From an uncultured Blautia sp. (GTDB lineage: Bacteria; Bacillota; Clostridia; Lachnospirales; Lachnospiraceae), in assembly GCF_947654165.1 (NCBI RefSeq), contig NZ_CANTKB010000016.1, forward strand, positions 29,816 to 93,815: a stretch of DNA of 64,000 bases, given 5' to 3'. The position numbers and the translations under genes are program-made. The notes under the pieces are model-generated. The model was not told the origin of the DNA, did no database searches, and saw nothing but the letters and a program-made list of their open reading frames with translations. Shown in pieces: positions 34,501-44,400 of the stretch. Each line of letters starts with the position of its first letter. The first letter of the stretch is position 1.

Positions 34501-36273
34501 CCTTGTCTGCTCCCGGTCATCCAGACCTGCACGGAACCTTTCGGTCGTTTCTGTATGGCTGTATATTCCCCTGATAGCCCCGGTATCCCGGAAATGGAGT
34601 GCCAGCTGGCTGGAAAGTTCATCACATTCCACTTTAATGGAGTTCTGCATAATCACGTTGGAGACATAAGTCCCCGCATCATACATATCCTGAATGCGTT
34701 TTGCCGCTTCTTCCCAGGTAAGCATACGGTCATAATTGTGTCTTGCGGATTCCCCACGTCGGAATCGCATCCCGTCCACGTCATACCAGATACTGAATTT
34801 CTGTCCGGAAAACTCAAACCCTTTCCCGCCGGTACCATATTCCTGGATGAGAAAACTTCTCAGTTCCTCATGGTCAATTCCTTCCACAAGTTTTGCAGTG
34901 ATATGGAATAACGTATTCTTCCGACCGCTTCCGGTACGAAGCACATCATCCACGATCTCATCCGAAACAAAAAAAGCGGCTGGCTGTGTGAGTGCAGCTG
35001 CCGCTTTCCTGATCTCTCCAAACTGTTCTTCCTCTGTGGGAAACAGGCTTAATTGTATATAATCTCCTGAACCACCAGTTCCTCTGCCTGCGCCCGGATC
35101 CGGTTCATGTGACGGGTCCATGCCATGCAGTCGGCTGATTTCTCCGGTGCCGGGTCTTTCTCCAGAAGCTGCATGGTCAGGTCTTCCACTCTCTGTCTGG
35201 CTTCGCTGTCCACTTCCATCAGATGGCTGTCCAGCCTGTTCTGCAGAGCCAGTATGCTGAATCTGGCTTTCTTGTGGTTTCTCAGATATTCCTTCCGCAT
35301 CATCCCGTATTTCCCGATGTTCCCCCTGGTCTCCTCCAGTTTGATATCCGGGATCAGATAATCCCCGTTCCTGCTGTAAGTGATCTCTCTCATGCTCTGT
35401 TTCCTCCTTGTTTTCTTCTATCTCTGGTTCTGGTGTAATTTCTTCACTTTCACGAATTAACGTGTTAAATTCATTATAGACCACTTCCGATTCTTTTGCA
35501 ACCGTTTTCCTGTCATTTTCCAGATCCATAAGGACATACCGTCCAAGCTGCATCAGAATCGGTCGGCAGATCTCATTAACCGCTGTGCCAAGGTGCCCAA
35601 GCACACGGAGGTCATTAAAATCCGTGATGTGCCGCAGGCTGTCCGCAGACAGGTATGCTTCCGTATCCATCCCGCACCGCTTTAAAAGTACATACCATAC
35701 ACTGTCCGTCATAAGGTCCCGGAACTCCACTTCCTGGTTCTGCTCATCCAGTTCTTCCAGAAATGTCCCCTGCACGTCCTGTTTCAGTTCATCAAACGCA
35801 TCCGGAAGCCACTCCCGCACACTTTCCTGTGCTGCCTGATGAAGTGTTCCGGCAAGCCCGCCATCTCCTTCGTCCAATCCATACGCTCTCTGCAGATAAT
35901 CTGCCGCAAAGGAATGTTCATCCTGTGGCAGCACCCACAAAGCCGGGTCTTTCCCCAGATTCCGCACCTTATAAGTATCCGAAATGTCAAACACATACCG
36001 CAGGCGGTTTTTCGGGCCGGATGTATAATCAATCAGGGCAATCCCTTTCGAGCCTTTTTTGATCCATCGATACATCCGCTTATTCCATACCTCCATGGAT
36101 GCCACGGCCGTTGCTTCCGGTCTCTGGGCAAAGATCAGGAGCTGTTCATCAAAGGTGTATTTATATAACCGGGATGCGGTATCCAGAAAACGCATCCACT
36201 CTTCCGGCTTTGCTGCGATGTCCTTTGCGACTTCTTCCGTAAGCTGTTCCATGGCATATAATTTATTTGCCAT
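28582..36273 (-). CDS. Giant ArdC-like / N6-methylase / SNF2 helicase protein (2563 aa)
   Basis: N-terminal ~1-130 resembles the ArdC single-strand-binding domain ([20 protein letters not shown]). A long charged, proline/glutamate-rich region with LPD-like modules follows. A class I adenine-methylase fold lies near 1065-1200: motif [12 protein letters not shown], motif [13 protein letters not shown]. An SNF2-type helicase occupies ~1720-2300: Walker [13 protein letters not shown] (~1740), DEAH box VDEAHYYKN (~1900), [16 protein letters not shown] and motif [14 protein letters not shown] (~2230). The C-terminus is coiled. ATG with GAGAGGAGGATGAACAGAT ahead. This is the typical 'DNA methylase-helicase' of CTn/Tn1549-like elements. 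It probably protects or processes transferred DNA; the real activity is not established. Confidence 0.85.
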   Translation of the reverse strand: MANKLYAMEQLTEEVAKDIAAKPEEWMRFLDTASRLYKYTFDEQLLIFAQRPEATAVASMEVWNKRMYRWIKKGSKGIALIDYTSGPKNRLRYVFDISDTYKVRNLGKDPALWVLPQDEHSFAADYLQRAYGLDEGDGGLAGTLHQAAQESVREWLPDAFDELKQDVQGTFLEELDEQNQEVEFRDLMTDSVWYVLLKRCGMDTEAYLSADSLRHITDFNDLRVLGHLGTAVNEICRPILMQLGRYVLMDLENDRKTVAKESEVVYNEFNTLIRESEEITPEPEIEENKEETEHERDHLQQERGLSDPGYQTGGDQGEHREIRDDAEGISEKPQESQIQHTGSAEQAGQPSDGSGQRSQTESGRPDHAASGERPGTGEISRLHGMDPSHEPDPGAGRGTGGSGDYIQLSLFPTEEEQFGEIRKAAAALTQPAAFFVSDEIVDDVLRTGSGRKNTLFHITAKLVEGIDHEELRSFLIQEYGTGGKGFEFSGQKFSIWYDVDGMRFRRGESARHNYDRMLTWEEAAKRIQDMYDAGTYVSNVIMQNSIKVECDELSSQLALHFRDTGAIRGIYSHTETTERFRAGLDDREQTREYYQMLVELERDMERHPENYMRYQIRNNPIYKQRVYDLGRTLDWSRQEETVTPPEIAFITQDEIDSVLRRGGNVAGGRNRIYEFFMEHHDEKEAADFLKHEYGDGGCTPGIQGSDLSDEWHDAKGIRLSKGQISNPSLRTLVKWKQAASRTRQLIRMDDFLSPEELEKYEERQEAQRLADMEEVKQSLGTEEVPEEIEEVPEEVPAEENMEDKPEENGQPLRAEDVQNLVLVNRQYSSVSRTTEYGFTCEIRGEQDILHYTVEYHDDGEGFTIHTEKDDIWERMSEPELERLERVLEREALYFQYHEDIENASNLEELQEVSYSIMENESIYFRQISERVWNEYGERERALSAEIPAVNFHITDDQLGYGTAKEKFRANVMAIRVLKKCESENRYASPEEQDILSNYVGWGGLPDAFDESKASWSDEYQELKDLLTKEEYSAARESTLNAHYTQPVIIESMYRVLQNLGFEKGNILEPSMGVGNFFGMLPDKLQQSRLYGVELDSISGRIAKLLYPNADIQIKGFEKTDYPNDFFDVAIGNVPFGSYKVNDRQYDKYHFMIHDYFLAKTIDQLRPGGVAALITTKGTMDKASPEVRKYLAERAELLGAIRLPNNAFKANAGTEVSADILFFQKRESISMEEPEWVALGEDGNGITINQYFITHPEMVLGTMAEVSGPYGMETACLPLEGADLAEQLEDAAAKIHGTMVPAVTAETELDEIMESIPADLAVRNYSFTVVDDQIYYRVNSLMNPVKLPAATAERVKGMVEIREVVRDLIALQMEENATDEAIQELQVKLNQVYDAYTEKYGVIGSNANKRAFSDDSSYCLLCSLEDLNEDGTLKRKADMFTKRTIKKAVAVTSVETAAEALTISLNEKARVDLPYMAGLTGKPEEKVAEELTGVIFRDPVNGQWETADEYLSGNVREKLKTARIFAENHPEFTSNVHALEQVQPVDLDASEIEVRIGATWIAPEIYRDFMEELFDTPGYLVGRVIDIRYSEASGAWNISGKNADSDRNVLTTATYGTSRINAYKILEETLNLKDVRIYDTKIDAEGNEIRVLNKKETMLATQKQDAIKEAFKDWIFRDQERREKLCRIYNERFNSIRPREYDGSHLTFPGMNPEIELRPHQKNAVAHQLYGDNVLLAHVVGSGKTYEMVAAAMESKRLGIAQKSLFVVPNHLTEQWGAEFLQLYPGANILVATKKDFEPANRKKFCARIAMGNYDAVIIGHSQFERIPLSEERQKKVIEEQIEELEAGIQAAKYEVDGSCFTVKQLEKTKKSLRRRLEKLENKEKKDDVVTFEELGVDRLYVDEAHYYKNAFLYTKMRNVAGIAQNEAQKSADMFNKCQYLDEITGGKGITFATGTPVSNSMTELYTMQRYLQYGKLNRMGLGHFDSWASTFGEVVTSIELAPEGTGYRAKSRFARFYNIPELMSMFKEIADIKTADQLELPVPEAEYETVVLKPTEYQKDIVASLGERAEVIRNGIVDSSVDNMLKVTNDGRKLALDQRLVNPMLPDDGESKICACVEKSFAIWKETVSKRSAQIIFCDLSTPKGDGTFNVYDDLKKKLMAKGVPEAEIAFIHAANTEVKKTELFSKVKSGQVRFLLGSTAKMGAGTNVQDRLIALHHLDVGWKPSDLEQREGRIIRQGNMNQKVHIYRYVTEGTFDSFMWQLIESKQKFISQIMTSKSPVRSCEDVDDTALSYAEVKALATGNPAIKEKMSLDIEVSKLKLLKANFVSNHYRLEDDIAKNYPQQIAKLKESIEGLRADLEKYQANKITDPEKFVMEVGGTVFSEKKEAGAALLAVCQSMKQADAMINVGQYQGFSIRLKFDSWNKEFILFLKNENVYRVSLGSDENGNIIRINNALEAIPQKLAEAEQKLETVQGQLKNAMEEVKKPFPKEEELNQKLERLSELNALLNMDEKETVMEGEEEQDEEKEEHQSLHDRITAIKQNSQKQEGKEPTMRTTEACIG

Positions 36274-36290
36274 ATCTGTTCATCCTCCTC

Positions 36291-36932
36291 TCATTCTATT
36301 GTAGTTTCCCGTTTTTTCTTCACACCGGATGTTTTCTGACCGGATGTGATCTTTTTCCGGTTTTCCTCTAAGGATTCCCTGATTGATTTTTTATGTGGTT
36401 TCTCATATCCATAATTCTCTGCTTCCTTTTCTGCCACTTTCAGATTGATATCATTCAAATCCACAGAGTATTGAATCTGCTCCATAGGAAGGATCTTTTT
36501 TTCCCGGAAAGAAAAATAGGACTGGTCATTGCCGAGAATCACATGGTCAATCACAGGGATACCAGCCAGCATACAAAGCTGCTGCATTCTTCCCGTGAGT
36601 GCAATGTCATCCTTCGATGGTTTCAGGCTGCCACTTGGATGGTTATGAAACAGAAGGATAGAAGCTGCATTCGACAAGAACGCCGCCTTTAATACTTCCC
36701 TCGGATGCACCAGTGACTGGTTCAGTGTCCCCATACTGATGATGGACATGTTGATGGGAACATTATCACTCCGCAGATGGACCACTCCTACCACCTCCCG
36801 GTCATAGTCTTTAAAGGCATCTCCCAATACCCGGATCGCATCTTCCGGTGTAGAGATCTCTTCCTCACTCAGGATCGGTGCTTCTTTCACAAGTCGAACC
36901 GTTACCTGATCAATTCCGTATTTTCTTTTCAC
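36291..36932 (-). CDS. RadC/JAB-domain protein
   Basis: About 213 residues. The JAB metal-site motif LLFHNHPSGSLKPSKDD and IPVIDHVILGNDQSYFSFRE define the RadC-type MPN+ domain, preceded by EVVGVVHLRSDNVPIN and LVHPREVLKAAFLSNAAS. The HhH DNA-binding domain of chromosomal RadC is missing, as usual for mobile-element copies. The tail (~165-213) is basic. A GTG start (KRKYGIDQVTV) was chosen because GAGAGGTG lies nine bases ahead; a GTG four codons upstream is the alternative. Overlaps the 3' end of a 48-codon ORF and precedes the giant helicase gene by 17 bases. Confidence 0.88.
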   Translation of the reverse strand: MKRKYGIDQVTVRLVKEAPILSEEEISTPEDAIRVLGDAFKDYDREVVGVVHLRSDNVPINMSIISMGTLNQSLVHPREVLKAAFLSNAASILLFHNHPSGSLKPSKDDIALTGRMQQLCMLAGIPVIDHVILGNDQSYFSFREKKILPMEQIQYSVDLNDINLKVAEKEAENYGYEKPHKKSIRESLEENRKKITSGQKTSGVKKKRETTIE

Positions 36933-37056
36933 TTTCTGATGCACCTCTCTTTAAGGGGATTTGAAGAATAAACTCCTGGCCCTTTTGTGACTCCAGCCAT
37001 TTCCGGATATGTCCGGATAACTCTTTTCTTTTTCCCTCAGTCGTTTTGTTTCTCAT
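36910..37056 (-). CDS. Small basic protein, 48 aa
   Basis: ATG behind AGAAGGAGAAT, then 48 codons (RNKTTEGKRKELSGHIRKWL ... IPLKRGASESEKKIRN). Very basic, no cysteine, predicted helical. Its stop lies inside the radC start region, so the two would be translationally coupled. Not recognised; the strong ribosome binding site and tight packing argue for a real gene. Confidence 0.55.
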   Translation of the reverse strand: MRNKTTEGKRKELSGHIRKWLESQKGQEFILQIPLKRGASESEKKIRN

Positions 37057-37070
37057 ATTCTCCTTCTTCC

Positions 37071-37100
37071 AAAAGCGGGAACCACAGCTGCAGTTCCCGC
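37071..37100 (-). terminator. Terminator after DUF5688 gene
   Basis: Minus strand GCGGGAA, twelve-base loop, TTCCCGC, then TTTTGG, about 15 bases after the stop of the upstream gene. Confidence 0.65.
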
Positions 37101-37114
37101 CCTAAAATATTTAC

Positions 37115-38206
37115 CTACATTACCATAGCCGTATCTCTCGTTTTACCCTTGGGTTTTCCCAGGATATCTTCCGATTTCATTTCTTCCTTCGCCTTTTCCA
37201 GCTTTCCATGAATCCCTGTTTTCTCTGCCGGCTTTTCTGCCGCAGCCGCTTTTTCTTTTTCCAGACGTGCCTCCCGTTTCTCCGCATTTTCCATGACGGC
37301 TGTTCTGCCATCACAAAACTGCACTTTATCCGAAAGCTGCTCCTCCAGTGACACCTGTGTTGCATTGACTTCTTTTACCATGGCATTCAGGGCTTTCACA
37401 TCAAAGTCCCCATTATCCGGTAAAAGAAGTATTTCATGGATGGAGGAAGGCAAGATATAAAAATCACCCTTCATAAACTCCCCAATCTGTTTGCGGATAT
37501 CCTCATGCAGGATCAGGGATGCTCCATTCATTTTCCCTTCATTTGTCATACAAAACATCGGCTGTGCGAAGGAATCCACATCCTTTTCCCATTCAAATAG
37601 GTTCTCCGGCGGTTCTCCTCCATAAATCATGCTCTCAATCATCTCTTCCATGGAATACAACACCGGTCCTCGATTTTTATCCGCTGCCATTGCATCCTGA
37701 TGGAGAGTCTGGACATCAATCTTCCACGCCTCTAAAAGTGCTTTGGTCACGGAAACAGAAGCAATGCCATCTTCATTTTCCGACAGGTTGACTGTATAAT
37801 AAGCTGCAAAATCCCCATGCATAGTCACAGCTTTATCTTCCAGCCATTCCCTGTTCTTTTCCGGGTCACACATCCTGATCTGCAGCTTATCCCTGACACT
37901 CCCGTAATCCATCATGCCATTCACATCAACGTTCAGATCCGTATCCATTTGCTCAATCCAGAGGTCTGCCACATCCCCCACACAGGCATCCGGATTTTTC
38001 CCATTCCGGTATTCCTGGTAAAAGGAATCCAGATATACATTCGGTGTAATATTGCTGTCTTTTTCAGGAATGATCACCGCCGTCAGTGTCAGCCCGTTCT
38101 TCTTTACTACTTCCTGCAGATGGATATTGGCATCCGCATATTTTTCCGGAAGATACTCCTTCAGATTGTCTTTTACATATTCAAAAAAATCTTTTCTGTT
38201 CATCAT
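37115..38206 (-). CDS. DUF5688 family mobile-element protein
   Basis: About 363 residues, soluble. The N-terminal NRKDFFEYVKDNLKEYLPEK, VVKKNGLTLTAVIIPEKDSN ITPNVYLDSFY-like part and the central ALLEAWKIDVQTLHQDAM, GPVLYSMEEMIESMIYG and PSSIHEILLLPDN segments match the DUF5688 proteins carried by CTn-like elements of gut Firmicutes. The last ~70 residues are basic and alanine-rich. No enzymatic motif visible. ATG chosen with AGGGGG nine bases ahead. It follows a 46-codon ORF and lies between the surface protein and radC genes. Confidence 0.72.
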   Translation of the reverse strand: MMNRKDFFEYVKDNLKEYLPEKYADANIHLQEVVKKNGLTLTAVIIPEKDSNITPNVYLDSFYQEYRNGKNPDACVGDVADLWIEQMDTDLNVDVNGMMDYGSVRDKLQIRMCDPEKNREWLEDKAVTMHGDFAAYYTVNLSENEDGIASVSVTKALLEAWKIDVQTLHQDAMAADKNRGPVLYSMEEMIESMIYGGEPPENLFEWEKDVDSFAQPMFCMTNEGKMNGASLILHEDIRKQIGEFMKGDFYILPSSIHEILLLPDNGDFDVKALNAMVKEVNATQVSLEEQLSDKVQFCDGRTAVMENAEKREARLEKEKAAAAEKPAEKTGIHGKLEKAKEEMKSEDILGKPKGKTRDTAMVM

Positions 38207-38212
38207 ACACAA

Positions 38213-38353
38213 TTACCCCCTTCTGATCATGTGCTGGTTCATTCTCTTTTTGTTGACTGCCTGCTCTGCTTTTTTCTGGTATGCCATCATTCTCTTGAAT
38301 GATCTCTCCTGCATCTCTCTCCCTGCCTGCACTGTGTTCATTGTTTTCTTCAT
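38213..38353 (-). CDS. Small basic protein, 46 aa
   Basis: Frame from ATG (KKTMNTVQAGREMQERSFKR ... NKKRMNQHMIRRG) to TAA, seven bases before the DUF5688 start. Strongly basic, helical. The ribosome binding site AAGGA is close to the first ATG, so the fifth codon (also ATG) may be the true start. Not recognised; position in a packed operon supports it. Confidence 0.5.
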   Translation of the reverse strand: MKKTMNTVQAGREMQERSFKRMMAYQKKAEQAVNKKRMNQHMIRRG

Positions 38354-38390
38354 ATTCCTTACCTGTCCTTTCCTGATTTTTGCTATGATA

Positions 38391-38417
38391 AAAGGGAGCC
38401 CTGAATTAAGGCTCCCT
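38391..38417 (-). terminator. Terminator after the giant surface protein gene
   Basis: Minus strand AGGGAGCC, loop, GGCTCCCT, then TTTATC, just past the stop codon of the surface protein. Confidence 0.82.
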
Positions 38418-38432
38418 GCTCATATAAGGTTA

Positions 38433-41400
38433 CTATTTTCTTTTTCTCTTTCTTCTGGCTGCCAGAAGTCCGGCAATGCCGCTTACAGATACTGCCAGCA
38501 GTACCACCGGAAGCCAGAGATTCGTCTCATCCCCGGTCTTCGGGTTACCGGCTGACGGTGTTCCAGGCGTACCCTCCGTTGTCTGTGGCACTTCCGGCTT
38601 GTCATTTGTCAGGTCAAAAGTCACTTCCACAATCGGTGTACTGTCATCTTTGTAAGCAAATACCACCTCATGCTCGGTCTTATCCAGTGTGTATCCATCC
38701 AGCGTCTTGGTTTCCACCAGATAATATTTCTTCTCACCGGCATATTTACCGTCTTTGTAATCAGCGATCTCATAAAGGATGCTTTCCGCATGACCGGCAG
38801 CATCCGTCTTTAAGGTCTCCAGTACCTTTCCCTTGCTGTCACGAAGTTCAAATTCCACGCCTTTTAACGGCTCTCCGGTTTCCTTATCTGTTTTATTCAG
38901 GATCACTTTACCTTTTGTGGCATCATCCTTCATAACAACGGTCTGGATCTCACCGGTATCTTTCACTTCAAAGGAAACATCTGCTGTCAGGATAAACCCT
39001 TTCGGTGCCTGTTCCTCTCTGAGTGTGTATCTGCCAATCGGCAACTTCTCCACATAATGCGGCTCCTCTGTGGAAGTCCAGCTTTCCACTACCTGGTCAT
39101 TTTCGTCCAGGATCGTCAGCTTCGCACCCGGAATCTCCTGGTCTCCGGCGATATCAGTTTTGCTGATCTGCACCTTTGTCACATCGTCCTTCATCTCATG
39201 CTTCTGGATTTCCGCAGTATTCTCGATGGTTAATTCGATGCTTTCTGCGGTTACATATCCATCTGCAGGTTTGGTTTCTGTCATGGTGTAGGTCTTGCCG
39301 ACTACCAGTTCTTTGATTACATGGGCTTCTTCTGTGGATACCCATTCATCCACAACATTTCCGTCCTCATCGGTCACTTTCAGGTGGGCACCGGGAAGTT
39401 CATCCCCTGTTGTCAGGTCGGATTTTGTCAGCTCCACGGTTGTTGCCTCATTTTCAAAGGTAAAATCATAGCTTACCTCTGCCTGGTCCGCACCGGCGTA
39501 TTCAAAGGTGAAATCCTGTTCCTCATTGGTGGTCACAAAACCATCCGGGGCATACAGCTCTTTCACATAATAGTTTCCGTCTACCGGCAGGTCTGCCGTA
39601 AAGGTGATCTGACCATTTTCATCCGTGGTCTTAAGCTCAATGAGCGTATCTGTTTCCATCAGGACATCACCGCCGGCATTTTTGATATCCTCTCTTGTAA
39701 ACAATCCGAAGATACCGCCTGCCAGTACACGTTCCGTGTCTTTTTCCTTTTTCAGGACGGTCACTTTGACTTTCTGGCGGTTATTCTGCCATGCTTCATC
39801 ATACGTTACCACCGGGGTATCCTGGTCACGGTAACTTAAATCCACAAACTTAGGTTCCCCATCCAGCACATAACCATGGGCAGTTTCTGTCTCTTTCACA
39901 TAGTATTTTCCAACCGGGAGATCCCCAAGCTGTGCAATACCATTGGTATCTGTGGTAATGGTTCCCACCAGTTCATCTGCTTTGAAGTAATCCTCGCTGA
40001 CACCATCTGCCGCTTTGATATCTTCTGCAGCATAAACGTTGAAAGTAACTTCGGTAAGGCTTCCTGTGATATACTCAAACAGATGCTCCACAGTGCCTTT
40101 TGCGTTATCCAAAAGCGTTACTTTATCCAGGAATTCACCCTTCTTGTTGATGATCAGAAGCCCGGTCGGCACTTCATCTTTCATTTCAATCTTCTGGACG
40201 TCGCCGTTATCCTCAACTGTAAATGTGATATCCGTTGCTTTCAGGTAGCCATACGGTGCAAATTCTTCCCGGAGTGTGTAAGTCTCACCTGCCACCAGAC
40301 GTTTGATCACATGCGGGGCATCCTTAACAGAAGTCCATTCATCCACAACATTCCCGTCCTTATCCAGCACTTTCAGGCTTGCACCATCCAGTTCTGTTCC
40401 TGTGGTAATGTCAGATTTTGTGATCTCCACTGTGGTCGGCTGGTTTTTCTTTACGGCTTCCAAAACAACTGTTTCCACATCCTGTCCCTGATAGGAAGCA
40501 TCAAAGTATAAGACTTCATTGGAGGAAACGAATCCTGCCGGGGCTTTCAGCTCTTTCACATAGTAACTTCCAAGCGGAAGATCCAGTGTACAGCCTGCCT
40601 GTCCCTTCTCATCTGAAGTCATTTCCTGAAGCAGGGTATCTGCCTCAACGATTACTTTGCCGTCTGTGGTAATATCTTCTTTGTTGTAGATACCAAATAC
40701 GGCACCTGCCACAACAGCACCATTTTCCGCATCCTGTTTTTCAACCGTAACCGCTACCTTCTGTCTCTCATCACCGACGGTCACTTCCTGCTCTACCACC
40801 GGAGTATCCTGGCCTTCATAGACAAAGACAACTTCAGAATCTTCCGGATTTAACACAAACCCTTCCGGGGCTGTTTTTTCTGCCACCCGGTAAGCACCAA
40901 GCGGAAGGTTTTCTGCAACTGCCATTCCATCCTCACCGGTTGTGATCGTAGTCACCAGTGTATCCTTTGCATAGACTACAATCCGATTTCCAGCTGCGTC
41001 TTTCTGATAATCCGGGGAGTAAATATCCTCCGCCGCATACACTTCAAAGACGGCATCTTTCAGGAACTGCTCTTTGTAAATAAAATCCTTGTTAAATCCA
41101 GCAAGCATCTCACCTTTTTTGTAAACAGTCAGCTTTCCTTTGACCGGATGGTTTTCGTAATCTACTTCAATCACCACATCCCCGCTGACAGAATCCACCT
41201 GGTATGCAGTATTGGAATCCACTGCGATCTCCACGTAATTCTGGTTTAAGGTATAGCCGTCCGGAGCTGTCACCTCCTCGATCCGGTAGTGTCCGATGCT
41301 CAAATTGTTCGGAAGGATCAGATAACCCTGACTGTCTGTGAAATAGGATTTGTGGGTAACAGTGATCGGGTAAGTCGTAACCTGTTCCACATATTTCTTA

Positions 41401-44400
41401 TGGTCAAGGTCATAAATCTTAAATTCTGTACCTGCCACCAGCACCGGTCTTTTTGTTTCATCGTCTTTCTTCACGATCTTTAACTTTGCTTTAAATTCAT
41501 CATCCAGAAGGATCCGCCAGATCTGCGGTTCATCCGGATGGTTTTCACTGATGGTAACAATAAAATCATCCACCGGCTTATAATTGTGCGGTGTTGTTGT
41601 TTCCTTCACAAGGTAAGTACCATACGGAAGCGGGATGCTGCAGGCATATCCTTTGGCATCGGTAAACATCTCTGTTTTTCCATCTGCGGTCAGCACTACC
41701 GGCTTGGAAGATGCAAAATCGTAGCTGCCGTCCGGATTGGTCTTTAAGCTGCTCTTTAAATAAGCAGTAAATCCGGCACCTTTTAACAGGTCTGCGTCTG
41801 TCTTTCCATTATTCGCCGCTTTAATTACCTGGAACGGCTGTTTCATGACCTGTTCCGAAGATTCCGTACTGCGCTCCACGGTCTTTACAAGGTCTCCCTC
41901 ATAACTGCATTCCAGGTCATACGCACCCTCGTCGATCAGATATCCGGTCGGCGGTGTGATCTCTTTCACATAGTATTTTCCAAGGTACAGGTCTTCTACA
42001 GAAGCATCACCCTTTTTATCAACTGTCATGGTTGCCACCTGGCTTCCTGCTTTATAAAGGATGCCGGTTTTTCCATCCGGATGGATGATGTTTTCCCTTG
42101 CATACACTCCGTAAACAGCACCTTCAAAGGCTGCATCCCCCTGTGTTTCCCTTCCGGTCTCCTTATCCTTCTTGACCAGATGGATCGTTGCATTGACACG
42201 TTCATTCTCAAACGTATGGGTAAATGCGACGGATGCCTGTTTATCGTTGGTGTACTGAAATCTGAAAGAGAATACATCCTCACTGTTTCGGAAGTAGTTT
42301 ACAGGTGCCTGCAGCTCTTTCACATAATAGCTGTGGTTGATCGGCAGGTCTGCCTGATATACAGCGTTTCCATCGTTTCCGGTCGTTGCTTTTTCAATCA
42401 GGGTATCTTTTCTTACCACAACATTCCCAGATACGCCAGCGATATCCTCCGCCGCATACAGTCCATAGATTCCTCCGGACAGCGGGTTCTTTGTGGTATC
42501 GTCCTGTTTCAGCACAGATACGCTTGCTTTCTGGCGGTCATTGGCAAAGGTCACATTTCCTACTGCCACTTCCACGTTCTGCCCTGCATAGCTTAAAGTG
42601 ACGGTTTTGGATTCCCCTTTGCACACATAATCTGCCGGGGCTTTTGTTTCTGTTACAACGTAAGTGCCAAGATGCAGGTTCTTAAGGGTTGCACTGCCAT
42701 CCTCACCGGTGGTCAGCCCCTCTTTTACCAGGGCACCCTTTTGGAAGATAACCCTTCCATCTGCCGCTTTAATATCCGCTCCGGCATACACGTTATACAC
42801 AGCGCCTTTCAATCTCTGTTTTGTGTACTGGAACACCACACCGGAATCTGTGACAGAAGCACCGGTCAGCACTTCCCCTTCCTTGTAAACGGTCAGGTCT
42901 GCAAACTGTTCCTTGTCAGTCACATCTTTCTTTGTGGTCCCGCCGATGACCAGGTTGATCCCATAGGCTTTGGTATCCAGCACATATCCGTTCGGTACGG
43001 AAATCTCTTTCAGGTACACGGTATTCTGTGTCTTTTCAATCGTGATACTGGATGCGCCATTGGCATCGGTTGCAGGCATCTTTGCGATCAGGTTTTTTCC
43101 TGCTTCATCACTGTAAATGCCATAGACCGCACCGGCTACCTTCGCATTGCTTCCGGCATCCTTTTTCACGATCTCAATCTTTGCCATCTTGACCCATTCC
43201 ACACTGAAATCCACATACTTCTCATCTGTGACACCTTCTCCAAATACCAGTGCCAGGTCCTGTGTGGATGACCCTGTGGTGATCTTATAAGCGGAATAAT
43301 CCTTGGTGATGCTTCCTTTCATGGTCACTGCCCAGGAACCGCTTACATCTTCCGCCTGTGTCAGAGGTGCAGAAAGATAAAACTTTGTGCCGCCGGATAC
43401 TTCTACGCTTGCCCCTGCCGCACTGGTCTTTCCGGTTGAAACGTTGTGGAATTTCACGCCGGACGGAAGCTTCATCGTAATCGTCTGAAGCACATCTGCC
43501 TTAAAAGTGATCTCTTCCGTTCTCTGGGAATTGCCGTCAATATAGGCTTTTACCTTCGCATTGGAAAATGACATTGCCACATCCGGGATCTCCGGCTGGC
43601 TCACACAGTAGTTATAGAGTTCCATGGCCAGCGCCTGTCCGGTGGAGTTGGTGCCGGAAAAGGCATCACTGCTTCCATTTGCATAAGCAGCTGCCAGATG
43701 GGTAATGATAAAACGCTTTCCGGTAGAGAAATCCGGATGCTTTTCTGCGAAAAATCCCTCATCCCCGCTGGCTTTTGTACCGTAATAGCAGACTTTCGCT
43801 AAAGTCTTTCCGTCACTCAGCTTTGTGATCGTATAAGTTCCATCTCCCGGTCCCGGTTTGGATGGCTGTACGCAATAGGCAGTTGCAGTAACATCACCAA
43901 ACTTTACGGTATAAGGTGCGGTCAGGTAAGAACCCAGACCATAATCTGCATAATAGTAATATGCCCCTCTGGTTACACTGACCGAGGTCGTGGATCTGGC
44001 ACTTGCAAACAGTGCCTGCGCCTGAAACTGTACCGTTTCGCCTTCTTCCAGGCTCAGCATATCAATTCCCTGTTCTTCGCCTTGTTCCAGTACATCAGAT
44101 ACGGAAAGCCCGGTCTCCGGATCAACGGTTTCCTGCTCTTCACTCTCTTCAAGTGCTGCATCCAGTTCCTCTTCCGGAAGGACTTCGGAGCTTTCTACTG
44201 TTTCTGATTCAGTCTCTGTTACTGATTCTGTGGCGGCTTCCGTCTCCGTAGAAGTTTCAGTTTCTGCGGTTTCACTCTCTTCTACAGATAACGTCTGCGA
44301 GTCTGCCTCTCCGTCATCTGCTGTTTCCTCGGTACCGCCGGAACCGGCATCTTCACCGCCTCCTTCAGAAGCAGCCTGTACTTCTGTTTCCGCCTCTTTT

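Noticed and set aside
39321..40511. Long plus-strand open frames opposite the giant surface protein
   Set aside because: They mirror the repeated beta modules on the coding strand, are Cys/His/Phe-rich and lack ribosome binding sites; antisense shadows.
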